A stretch of 9,306 bases of DNA from Actinomycetes bacterium (GCA_021850085.1 JAJZRZ010000057.1:1-9306); one strand, 5' to 3'; shown: positions 1 to 6,153, counted from the stretch's first letter. Notes: generated by a model not told the origin, from the letters alone. Program-made: numbers and translations.

Positions 1-128
1 GGGCTGTGAGGCGGGTGCGTCTTCATGCGGCGTCCGCATCAAGGTGGTTGGCATATCGCTTGCACTTCCGCAGCCATCCGGCACGATATCGAGCGAGAGT
101 GTGGCAAGTGAGAAAGGCGCGCCAACAC

Positions 129-428
129 ATGCGTATCGCGGGTCTGGCGACCATCGCTCTCGCTGTCGCCGGGGTCGCGCTCACCTTCTTGGCCGACTCT
201 CAGGTCCACGGCTCAGTAGTCGCCCGGCCCCTGAGCTGGCTCGCCCCTCTCATAGCCGCGTGCGCCGTGGTAGGGGTGAGCTGGCTGTTGCTTGCGCAAA
301 GAGGCACACGGGATGAAGGGGATGCGACAGTCGACAGGACTCGCTGTTCCGCTTGTGAGCGCGAGGTCATGGGCGGCTGGAGGATGTGTCCTTACTGCGG
401 GGCGATGCTCGGATCCTCGACCGCCTAG
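129..428 (+). CDS. Small membrane protein with C-terminal zinc ribbon
   Basis: This is a 99-residue protein of unknown function. Two hydrophobic segments are visible, about residues 3-21 (IAGLATIALAVAGVALTFLA) and 35-56. They are followed by a charged linker and a C-terminal treble of CxxC pairs (RCSACERE then RMCPYCGAML), which is a classic zinc-ribbon knuckle arrangement. The ribbon probably lies in the cytoplasm. The frame stays open upstream to a GTG at position 6 and may continue beyond the window edge. The upstream translation is arginine/histidine-rich and unlike a protein, and GAGAAAGG lies 11 nt before ATG 129, so I prefer that start; GTG 99 and GTG 108 are in-frame alternatives. Zinc-ribbon membrane proteins of this kind are common and mostly uncharacterised, and may serve as protein- or nucleic-acid-interaction modules. 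The HMA and CcdA genes lie just downstream in the same orientation, so co-transcription is possible. Family is recognised only by motif; no specific function is claimed. Confidence 0.7.
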   Translation: MRIAGLATIALAVAGVALTFLADSQVHGSVVARPLSWLAPLIAACAVVGVSWLLLAQRGTRDEGDATVDRTRCSACEREVMGGWRMCPYCGAMLGSSTA

Positions 429-430
429 CA

Positions 431-448
431 AGCCCTCATCAGAGGGCT
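431..448 (+). repeat. Short hairpin between zinc-ribbon gene and HMA gene
   Basis: AGCCCTC-ATCA-GAGGGCT forms a perfect 7-bp stem with a 4-nt loop, three bases after the TAG of the zinc-ribbon gene. No T-run follows (the next bases are GCGCCCCTTAG), so it is not a canonical intrinsic terminator. It could be a weak terminator or an mRNA processing/stability element between the two genes. The stem itself is plainly visible; its function is inferred. Confidence 0.45.
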
Positions 449-477
449 GCGCCCCTTAGAGCGAAGGAGACCTTTCC

Positions 478-702
478 ATGGCCACGGTGACGAAGCGTTT
501 CAGCACCACCGGGATGCACTGTCCCTCGTGTTCGATGCTCATCCAGATGGATGTGAGCGACCTTCCGGGCGTCTCCGGCGTGAACGCGAACCATCGCACC
601 GGCATAACGGAGGTCACATTCGAAGAGGGCATCCTCTCCTGCGATCAGATCGTCGAGACGATCGCCAAGGCGGGGTACGGGGCCGAGTCCGCCGAGGACT
701 AG
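478..702 (+). CDS. HMA-domain heavy-metal chaperone (CopZ-like)
   Basis: This 74-residue protein is a single heavy-metal-associated (HMA) domain. The GMHCPSC motif at residues 12-18 supplies the two metal-binding cysteines, Cys15 and Cys18. The remainder fits the beta-alpha-beta-beta-alpha-beta ferredoxin-like fold: a helix after the motif, then DLPGVSGVNAN, then TEVTFEEG, then the helix CDQIVETIAKAGY. A third cysteine, Cys55, lies in the second half. Domains of this family carry Cu(I), or less often Hg(II), Zn or Cd, in the cytoplasm and hand it to a P-type ATPase or another HMA domain. No metal ATPase is seen here. The ATG is preceded by AAGGAG at good spacing. The gene sits 42 nt before a CcdA-type gene; HMA and CcdA/DsbD-like domains also occur together in other bacteria and archaea, so a joint metal/thiol role is plausible. 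The metal cannot be read from the sequence. Confidence 0.9.
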   Translation: MATVTKRFSTTGMHCPSCSMLIQMDVSDLPGVSGVNANHRTGITEVTFEEGILSCDQIVETIAKAGYGAESAED

Positions 703-744
703 GACTCTGGTCGTTCCCGCAACCGTTCCCGGAAAGGTGTGCGC

Positions 745-1470
745 ATGCCAGACCTCCTGCCGCTGCTCGCCGCAGCGGGAGCCGGCTTTCTGACCTTCCT
801 GTCTCCCTGCGTGCTCCCGCTCATCCCCGGCTATGTCGCGTTCATGACGGGGATGTCGGCGGCTGAGCTCTCGAGCGAGGATCGCCGCGTCTCGGAGGTT
901 CTTGCCCCGTCACTGCTGTTCGTGGCCGGCTTCTCCGTGGTGTTCGTAGCGCTCGGGGCATCCGCCTCCGCGGTCGGCTCCTTCCTCTCCGCCAACCGCC
1001 AGCTGTTCGAGACGCTTGCAGGCGCCGCCATCGTGCTCCTCGGCGTGCTCATGCTGGGCATCGTGAAGGTCCCGTGGCTGTACGGCGAGGCGCGCTTCGA
1101 GATGGGCAGGGCGCGGCGCTTCGGGAGTCTGGCCGCGCTCGTCATGGGCATGGCCTTCGCGTTCGGGTGGTCCCCGTGTGTCGGCCCGATCCTCGGCTCG
1201 ATCCTCATGATCGCGGCCGACGGCGCCGAGGTGGGACGGGGTGCGCTTCTGCTTGGAGTCTACTCGCTCGGGCTCGGGGTCCCCTTCGTCCTCGTGGCGC
1301 TCATGCTCGGAAGGGTCCGGCCGCTGCTGTCGTGGCTCAATCGTCACTCTATGGCGATCAACCGGGCTGCAGGCGTCGTGCTGATCGTGCTCGGCGTGCT
1401 CATCCTGGCGGGCTGGCTCGCTCCAGTGGTGGGCTTCTTGTCCCGCTTCGTGCCGAAGCTGGGAGGATAG
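745..1470 (+). CDS. ccdA: CcdA-type thiol:disulfide transmembrane electron transporter
   Basis: This 241-residue integral membrane protein belongs to the CcdA / DsbD transmembrane-domain family. It shows about six hydrophobic segments and the two family motifs with redox cysteines: FLSPCVLPLIPGY (Cys22, first helix) and GWSPCVGPILGSIL (Cys145, fourth helix), which sit in pseudo-symmetrical halves. Its length matches stand-alone CcdA. The family passes electrons from cytoplasmic thioredoxin across the membrane to an extracytoplasmic thioredoxin-like protein. That partner then keeps apocytochrome c haem-binding cysteines, or other exported thiols, reduced. No such partner (ResA/CcsX type) or cytochrome biogenesis gene is in the window. 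ATG 745 is chosen because GGAAAGG ends 7 nt before it; a GTG two codons upstream (739) is too close to that site. The preceding HMA gene suggests a metal-linked role, but service to c-type cytochromes is equally possible. Confidence 0.88.
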   Translation: MPDLLPLLAAAGAGFLTFLSPCVLPLIPGYVAFMTGMSAAELSSEDRRVSEVLAPSLLFVAGFSVVFVALGASASAVGSFLSANRQLFETLAGAAIVLLGVLMLGIVKVPWLYGEARFEMGRARRFGSLAALVMGMAFAFGWSPCVGPILGSILMIAADGAEVGRGALLLGVYSLGLGVPFVLVALMLGRVRPLLSWLNRHSMAINRAAGVVLIVLGVLILAGWLAPVVGFLSRFVPKLGG

Positions 1471-1616
1471 CGACGCGTTTGCGGCCGCCCCCCTTGCGTA
1501 CTAGCATGGCAGGGAGGCTCGCGGACGGTTTCGGCGGGGAGGCGATGCGGCATCAGCTTTTTTCTCCAGCTTCCTGCTGGCCGGGCATCGCTTCGTGCTG
1601 CGCGAACGGTCCTGTG

Positions 1617-3872
1617 ATGGACGCGCTTGACCCCTTGACCCGGCGGCTCGATCCGCTCTCCGGTGGCACGCAGTTTCTGCCGGCCGGCTCAGACCGCGAG
1701 TCCGTCATGGCACGACTCTCGATGGCGCTTGCTGAGGTGCTCGTGCCCGGGGACGGGGCGCTGCTCCTCCTCGCCGAGCACCAGGACATGCGTGTCGTCC
1801 TCGCGACGGGCGTGCTCGCCGACAGGGCGGAGGGGCTCCGGCTCAGTGAGGCGCCGTGGTTGGCCGACGCTGTAGCGATGCCGGGTGTCGCACGCGTGTA
1901 CTTCGCCGCTGACGACCCGGTGCTCGGCACACTCGGTGCTCCGGAGAGCGTTCTGCTGGCCGCGCTGTTGCATGCGGGCTCAAGCATCATCGGCGCGGTG
2001 ACGATCGTGCGCCCGTCAGACCGTGGATTCTCCGGTCCCGAGCAGGCCGCGCTCCGCGGCTTTGCGGCGCAGGCCTCTCTTGTGCTCCACAACGCGCAGC
2101 TGGTTGAGCAGGAGCGGCGCTCCCGCACGGAAGCCGAGTCGCTACGCCGGATCGCCGAGAGAGCGGCGTCTGTGGGAGACCCCCTCGGCGCGCTCCATGA
2201 GATAGCCCGGCTGCAAGCCGAGCTGCTCGCTTTCGGACGATGGCTCGTGATCGTGCACGATGGCGCAGACTTCGGGTTGACCCGACATGGGGATCCGGCC
2301 ATGGACGGTGTGTGGAGGATGGCGTGGGAGGCTGTGCGCCCCGCCGATGAAACAGAGGCGGTGTACATCTCGGCTGAGGCTGCGCCTTCGGGGTCGGCGG
2401 CCCGCCTGCTCGCCGAGCTGGAATCGCCTGGGGCCCTGCTCACTCCGCTGCATCGCTCCAGCGAGCTGGCCGGCTTCTTGGTGCTGCTGTCCGACCCTGG
2501 GTCATCGCCGATCTCGCTTTCGGCACTGGAGCCCGCACGGATCGTGGGTCGCCAAGCTTCGCTCGTCCTGGAGAACGCATACCTGTACCAGCAGGCCAAG
2601 AACCGGGCGGACAATCTCGAGACCATCTTCCGCATCAGCAACGCGGTGGGCTCCTCGCTGCACAGCGGTGTCGTGCTCAACCGCGTGCTTGACGTGGTGC
2701 AGAAGATTCTTTCCGCTGACGCGGTGCTGCTCATGCGGTACGACCCCCAGCGCCGCCACCTCTACTCGCCGATGGCTCGCGGGATGGTGAGCACGGAGAT
2801 GCTGGAGGCCACGTTCCGGCCGGGCGAGGACGTCCCGGGCAGGGTGCTCGAGACGCATGAGCCTGAACGCTACGACCGCATCGCGGACAGCGACACGATG
2901 CTGCTCAATCAGGCCGGGCGGCAGGGGCTCGAGTCGGCGCTGGCCGTCCCGTTGCTCGCCCGTGGCCGTGGCATCGGCGTGCTCACGGTCTTCTCACGGG
3001 ACGCGGGCGCCTTCTCGAGCGACGAGCTCCACCTTCTGCGCACCTTCGGCACGCAAGCAGCGCTCGCGATAGACAACGCGGAGATGTTCAGCCGCGAGCA
3101 CGAGACGGTGAGGGTGCTTCAGGAAAGCATCCTGCCGACTCGTTTGGCGGACATCGAGGGGATCGAATCTGGAAGCATCTACGTGGCCGGCGGCGGCGAA
3201 GCCGAGATCGGCGGCGACTACTACGACCTGTACCCCGCCCCCGACGGGCGCGTAGTGCTTGCGATCGGCGACGTGTGCGGCAAGGGCGTCAACGCTGCAA
3301 CAAAGACGTCGATGATCCGATACGCGATACGGGGGATGGTCATCGCCGGTCTCGCGCCTGACCGGATCATGGGTGAGCTGAACGCGATGCTGCTGGAGGG
3401 CGAGGACCCTTCCAGCAGCATCGTGACGCTATGGCTCGGGCTGTTCGATATCACGACCGGGATGCTCACGTACGCGGATGGAGGGCATCCGCCGGCCCTG
3501 CTGCTCAGACCCGACCGCGCGATAGACCGGCTCGGCACCACGGGTGCCCTGTTGGGGGGCGTAGCTGGTGCCGAGTGGGGGGAGCGCACGTTACAGGTTC
3601 CCCGGGGGTCGTTACTGATGCTGTACACGGACGGCGTGACCGAGGCGCGGAGGGCGAACCGTCTGTTCGGCGAAGGCCGCGTTCGTCGTGCGCTTCGGTC
3701 GGGAGGTACCGCCAGCCAGGTGGCGGAGCGACTGTTGGCGCATGTCCAGAGGCATTGCAGGGGAGACATCCGCGATGATGCGGCGATACTTGCGGTGCGT
3801 TACCTACCGCGCGTCGCGGATGATTGTCAGGATGTTACTCCCGAAACCATACGTGGAAAGTCCAATGCGTAG
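1617..3872 (+). CDS. GAF-GAF-GAF-SpoIIE/PP2C serine phosphatase (RsbU-like)
   Basis: About 751 residues with three GAF-like sensor domains and a C-terminal SpoIIE-type PP2C phosphatase. GAF1 spans roughly residues 25-165, GAF2 (more divergent) 170-325 and GAF3 330-490. Charged helical linkers join them. The catalytic domain (500-735) has all expected metal-site acidic motifs: GGDYYD (Asp534), IGDVCGKG (Asp552), DGGHPP (621-626), YTDGVTEA (Asp672) and DDAAIL (Asp720/721). No membrane segment is seen, so it should be cytoplasmic. Such enzymes dephosphorylate a phospho-serine on a STAS anti-anti-sigma protein in response to a signal sensed by the GAF domains. The next gene, 30 nt away, encodes a STAS domain, the expected substrate. 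The start is uncertain. The frame is open far upstream, inside ccdA. ATG 1506 lacks a Shine-Dalgarno, and ATG 1545 has GGGGAGG only 2 nt away. Codon use becomes typical only from about 1617, which I chose although its ribosome site is weak. Confidence 0.88.
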   Translation: MDALDPLTRRLDPLSGGTQFLPAGSDRESVMARLSMALAEVLVPGDGALLLLAEHQDMRVVLATGVLADRAEGLRLSEAPWLADAVAMPGVARVYFAADDPVLGTLGAPESVLLAALLHAGSSIIGAVTIVRPSDRGFSGPEQAALRGFAAQASLVLHNAQLVEQERRSRTEAESLRRIAERAASVGDPLGALHEIARLQAELLAFGRWLVIVHDGADFGLTRHGDPAMDGVWRMAWEAVRPADETEAVYISAEAAPSGSAARLLAELESPGALLTPLHRSSELAGFLVLLSDPGSSPISLSALEPARIVGRQASLVLENAYLYQQAKNRADNLETIFRISNAVGSSLHSGVVLNRVLDVVQKILSADAVLLMRYDPQRRHLYSPMARGMVSTEMLEATFRPGEDVPGRVLETHEPERYDRIADSDTMLLNQAGRQGLESALAVPLLARGRGIGVLTVFSRDAGAFSSDELHLLRTFGTQAALAIDNAEMFSREHETVRVLQESILPTRLADIEGIESGSIYVAGGGEAEIGGDYYDLYPAPDGRVVLAIGDVCGKGVNAATKTSMIRYAIRGMVIAGLAPDRIMGELNAMLLEGEDPSSSIVTLWLGLFDITTGMLTYADGGHPPALLLRPDRAIDRLGTTGALLGGVAGAEWGERTLQVPRGSLLMLYTDGVTEARRANRLFGEGRVRRALRSGGTASQVAERLLAHVQRHCRGDIRDDAAILAVRYLPRVADDCQDVTPETIRGKSNA
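3385..3423 (+). repeat. Long intragenic inverted repeat in the phosphatase gene
   Basis: CGATGCTGCTGGA (3385-3397) and TCCAGCAGCATCG (3411-3423) are perfect 13-bp complements. They are separated by 13 nt that can add an inner GGG/CCC pairing with one bulged T. As RNA this would be a strong hairpin. It lies in codons for the phosphatase-domain stretch AMLLEGEDPSSSIV, so it is also under protein constraint. No T-run follows. The complementarity is directly visible; a biological role is not established. Confidence 0.7.
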
Positions 3873-3902
3873 GCAGGTCCTCCGCGCGGAAAGACATACT
3901 GT

Positions 3903-4691
3903 ATGAAAGTCGCTCTGGATTACGAGCCTGAGTCAAACATCTGTGTTGCCAGAGTGCGGGGGGACATCGATGCGTTCACCGTCCCCGACCTTCGAGCGTC
4001 GTTGGACTTGGCGCTCAGCCGCGGGTGCACAAGCATCGTGCTGGATCTCTCGCACGTGTCGTACCTCGACAGTTCTGCGCTCGGCCTGATCGTGTGGCTC
4101 AACCGGATACTCGAGCCGAGAAACGGCCGGCTCGTGCTGGCTGGCGCCACCGGAGACGTGACCAGGATCCTGGAGATATCTGGGCTCATCGGCGCGGCGC
4201 CGACTGTCTCGGCCGCAAGCGACACGAGCGATGCGCTGGCGGGACTTACGCTTGCCGAGCCCTCGGGACCGCCTCTGTGGACTCAGACGATCCAGATCAC
4301 GGCTGCCCCGGCATCTCTTGGCGATGCTCGCCAAGAGATCTGCTGCCTGCTGGAGCCGTTCGAGTTGTCCGAGTCCACGGTGTTCGACATCAGGGTCGCC
4401 GTGGGTGAGGCGCTCTCCAACGCCGTCCGGCACGGTTCCCCTAGGGGAGATTCGGACGTCGTGCTCGTTTCGGTGATGGCATACCCGGACCGCGTCGTGC
4501 TGACGGTCACCGATACGGGCTCCGGCTTCGACGGTTTCGCTGCCGGGAGCGGCGATCCGTATGCGGCCTCAGGACGAGGCGTGATGTTCATGCGCGCCCT
4601 CATGGACCAGGTACAGTTCCTACGGCTGCCAGGGGGAGGCACCTCCGTCACGATGGTCAAGCATGTGTCGAAAGAGGATGCCTCGTTGTAG
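3903..4691 (+). CDS. STAS anti-anti-sigma domain fused to RsbW/SpoIIAB-type serine kinase
   Basis: This 262-residue protein joins two partner-switch components. Residues 1-115 are a STAS domain of the SpoIIAA/RsbV type with the phospho-acceptor loop YLDSSALG (Ser57/Ser58; the second serine is expected to be the acceptor). After a proline-containing linker (about 116-130), residues 130-258 are a GHKL/HATPase_c_2 kinase domain with N-box VGEALSNAVRHG (Asn173), G1 DTGSGFD (204-210) and G2 GRGV (224-227). In the classical pathway the kinase binds and silences a sigma factor and phosphorylates the STAS protein, while an RsbU-type phosphatase reverses this. Here switch and kinase share one chain, and the candidate phosphatase is the preceding gene, 30 nt upstream. 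GGAAAG lies 9 nt before ATG 3903. No sigma factor is seen, so the kinase half might bind one encoded elsewhere or act on another target. Domain assignment is firm; the partner is inferred. Confidence 0.9.
   Translation: MKVALDYEPESNICVARVRGDIDAFTVPDLRASLDLALSRGCTSIVLDLSHVSYLDSSALGLIVWLNRILEPRNGRLVLAGATGDVTRILEISGLIGAAPTVSAASDTSDALAGLTLAEPSGPPLWTQTIQITAAPASLGDARQEICCLLEPFELSESTVFDIRVAVGEALSNAVRHGSPRGDSDVVLVSVMAYPDRVVLTVTDTGSGFDGFAAGSGDPYAASGRGVMFMRALMDQVQFLRLPGGGTSVTMVKHVSKEDASL
4313..4339 (+). repeat. Perfect 12-bp inverted repeat at the STAS/kinase boundary
   Basis: ATCTCTTGGCGA (4313-4324), a TGC loop, then TCGCCAAGAGAT (4328-4339) form a perfect 12-bp stem with a 3-nt loop. It falls in codons 137-146, at the start of the kinase domain (ASLGDARQEI), just after the interdomain linker. 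The coding sequence reads normally through it and no T-run follows. The symmetry is directly visible. Whether it acts as an RNA hairpin, as a protein-binding dyad or not at all is unknown. Confidence 0.75.
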
Positions 4692-4759
4692 CGTGCTACC
4701 GCTCGCCGGCTATGAAGGCTATGCTTGCACTCGGGAGCCGAGCTCTAGGGGAGGGCCAG

Positions 4760-5326
4760 ATGGAGGTCTTTGATGCGATCAGGTCGCGTCGTTCCATTCG
4801 CGCGTTCGAGTCCCGGCCGGTCGACAGGGAGGTCATCGATCGGCTGATCGATGCCGCAACCTACGCACCCTCCCGCATGAACTCCCAGCCGTGGCACTTC
4901 CACGTGTGCACGGGTGATGCCCGGAAGCGTGTTGCCGAAGTGATGGCCATGAACACGGCGTACGTGCAGGAGTATCTGGATGTCCTGGGCCCTGAGGTCA
5001 TCGAGTACGCGGCCAGGTTCTACGCTGACCTCGGTTCAGCGCCGGTGGTGATCGGGATCTCGGCTATCCGTGTGGACGACCCCACGGCTTGGCTGGACGA
5101 CGCTATCGCCGTAGGCGCTGCGCTTGAGAACTTACTGCTCACCGTAGTGGAAGAAGGTCTCGCCGCATGCAGCCTCACAGCGCCGCACTGGATCCGTGAC
5201 CGCCTCGTCGAGGCCTTCGAGGTCGCTGACGGTTCCGAGTTGATGGCCCTGATCGTGCTGGGATACGGATGCGAGATTCCGCGCGAGAAGGAGCGCCACA
5301 CCGATATCGTGACGTACCTGACGTGA
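4760..5326 (+). CDS. Nitroreductase-family FMN-dependent oxidoreductase
   Basis: This 188-residue protein belongs to the nitroreductase superfamily. The N-terminal IRSRRSIRAF (residues 7-16) is the usual FMN-phosphate-binding arginine/serine segment, and APSRMNSQPWHF (36-47) is the second cofactor-contacting motif. The central DDAIAVGAALENLLLTVVEEGLAACSL segment is the conserved dimer-interface helix and following strand, and IVLGYGCEIPREKER near the C-terminus is the family's terminal motif. Members are FMN-containing homodimers that reduce nitroaromatics, quinones, enones or other electrophiles with NAD(P)H; the natural substrate cannot be read from the sequence. The length is typical. ATG 4760 is preceded by GGGGAGGG at suitable spacing. 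An in-frame ATG at 4712 has no ribosome site and adds an untypical leader. The 68-nt gap upstream holds GGCTATGaaGGCTATG and a small GTAGC/GCTAC dyad but no convincing promoter. It overlaps the following hydrolase gene by 4 nt. Confidence 0.9.
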   Translation: MEVFDAIRSRRSIRAFESRPVDREVIDRLIDAATYAPSRMNSQPWHFHVCTGDARKRVAEVMAMNTAYVQEYLDVLGPEVIEYAARFYADLGSAPVVIGISAIRVDDPTAWLDDAIAVGAALENLLLTVVEEGLAACSLTAPHWIRDRLVEAFEVADGSELMALIVLGYGCEIPREKERHTDIVTYLT

Positions 5327-6048
5327 GGTCGGCCGGACTCCGCGCGGTCTTCTTCGACGTCGGCAACACGCTGCTTTACGCAGAGCCCAGTGTCTCCGAG
5401 GTGTGCCGGCAGGTGCTCGCCGAGTGGGGACACGTCCACGACCTGCACGCCATCGATTCGTTGATGCCACTGGTGGACGCCTACTACGAGGAGCGGTACG
5501 CCGAAGACGACGCCTTCTGGGCTGACGAGGAACGTACCTCCTCGGTTTGGGTCGGTATGTACTCGCTGCTCTGCCGGAAACTGGGAATCGAGGCCGAAGC
5601 GGTCGAGATCGCGCGCCGCGTCTACGACGAGTTCGGACGATCCGACCGTTGGGCGGTTTATACCGATGTCAGGCCTGCGTTCGAGCGTCTTCGGGCGGCA
5701 GGACTGTACACGGGCATCATCTCCAACTGGGACTCCCGGCTGGTGGCGCTGCTGCACGGGCTGGGGCTCGGCGATGTTCTGGACGTGATCGTCTCATCGG
5801 CCGATGTAGGTCTCCACAAGCCCGATCCGCGCATCTTCGAACTGGCATGCGCGCGCTTGAGGATCGCCCCCGAGCAGGCTGCTCACGTGGGGGATCATCA
5901 CTACGCCGACATCCTCGGCGCTCGGGCAGTGGGTATGCAGACGGTTCTAATGGACAGGCACGGCACAGCCTGCGCCGAGAACGAGCCCGTGAGCACGCTC
6001 GACGTGCTCGAAGAGGTACTTGGACTTGTTCCGAGACGCTTAGTGTGA
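5323..6048 (+). CDS. HAD-superfamily hydrolase (REG-2/HDHD3-like)
   Basis: This is a 241-residue haloacid dehalogenase superfamily protein. Motif I is FFDVGNTL with nucleophile Asp12. Motif II is IISNWDSRL (Ser134), motif III LHKPDPRIF (Lys166) and motif IV HVGDHHYADILGA (Asp191, Asp196). An alpha-helical cap lies between motifs I and II, about residues 20-100. The SNWDSRL and VGLHKPDPRIF wording resembles the REG-2/HDHD3-like subgroup. Residue 14 is Gly where canonical HAD phosphatases carry the second Asp (general acid) of DxD, as also in haloacid dehalogenases; a phosphatase role is therefore likely but not certain. The GTG start at 5323 overlaps the upstream TGA (GTGA), implying translational coupling with the nitroreductase. 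Substrate unknown. No clear terminator follows; the gap downstream starts with a small CCATG/CATGG stem at 6071-6084. Confidence 0.88.
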   Translation: MRSAGLRAVFFDVGNTLLYAEPSVSEVCRQVLAEWGHVHDLHAIDSLMPLVDAYYEERYAEDDAFWADEERTSSVWVGMYSLLCRKLGIEAEAVEIARRVYDEFGRSDRWAVYTDVRPAFERLRAAGLYTGIISNWDSRLVALLHGLGLGDVLDVIVSSADVGLHKPDPRIFELACARLRIAPEQAAHVGDHHYADILGARAVGMQTVLMDRHGTACAENEPVSTLDVLEEVLGLVPRRLV

Positions 6049-6089
6049 GTTCTGAGCGAAATGCATGCGTCCATGAGTGCATGGCGTAC

Positions 6090-6124
6090 CGCGTTAACCG
6101 CGAATTAAGATTGCGGTCAACCGC
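6090..6124 (+). promoter_or_regulatory. Pair of related dyads upstream of livK (candidate operator)
   Basis: CGCGTTAACCGCG (6090-6102) and GCGGTCAACCGC (6113-6124) are each near-palindromic and share the core GTyAACCGC. Their centres are about 23 bp apart, close to two helical turns. They sit immediately upstream of, and next to, the -35-like hexamer of the proposed livK promoter, where a regulator could act. The repeats are visible; a binding protein is not identified. They do not fit the half-site spacing of the actinobacterial GlnR box. Confidence 0.35.
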
Positions 6125-6126
6125 TG

Positions 6127-6153
6127 TTGCACGCCGAATGTAGGTGATACACT
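6127..6153 (+). promoter_or_regulatory. Possible promoter for the branched-chain amino acid transport operon
   Basis: TTGCAC (6127-6132) resembles a -35 element and TACACT (6148-6153) a -10 element for a vegetative-type sigma factor. Spacing is 15 bp, shorter than ideal. Transcription would begin near 6160, leaving a leader of about 65 nt that ends in the strong ribosome site AGAAGGAGG (6211-6219), 6 nt before the livK ATG. The whole 6049-6225 gap is relatively AT-rich around 6094-6112, as expected upstream of a start site. This is only a sequence-resemblance call. Confidence 0.35.

Noticed and set aside
1074..1616. N-terminal extension of the phosphatase frame into ccdA
   Set aside because: It overlaps most of the ccdA 3' half out of frame and is arginine-rich low-complexity sequence; ccdA has clear family motifs there.
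2250..2261. 12-bp palindrome ATCGTGCACGAT in GAF2
   Set aside because: Same chance argument; it is in coding sequence with no second copy seen.
1553..2734. 393-codon open frame on the minus strand opposite the phosphatase gene
   Set aside because: Serine/arginine/alanine-rich shadow of the GAF domains with no motif or ribosome site.
4437..4448. 12-bp palindrome TCCCCTAGGGGA in the kinase domain
   Set aside because: A self-complementary 12-mer (six independent pairs) is expected a few times by chance in 9 kb, and it has no supporting context; it is far weaker evidence than the 12-bp and 13-bp arm repeats.
4712..4759. Upstream in-frame ATG for the nitroreductase
   Set aside because: It has no ribosome site and adds 16 residues before the usual family N-terminus, whereas ATG 4760 has a strong GGGGAGGG.
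4834..4853. CATCGATC-GGCT-GATCGATG stem in the nitroreductase gene
   Set aside because: An 8-bp stem with a short loop is expected by chance a few times in a window this size, and it encodes the conserved helix IDRLIDAA.
6093..6121. GlnR-type nitrogen-control box upstream of livK
   Set aside because: GTTAAC and GTCAAC half-sites are present, but the gap between them is 17 nt rather than the 6 nt expected of GlnR sites.
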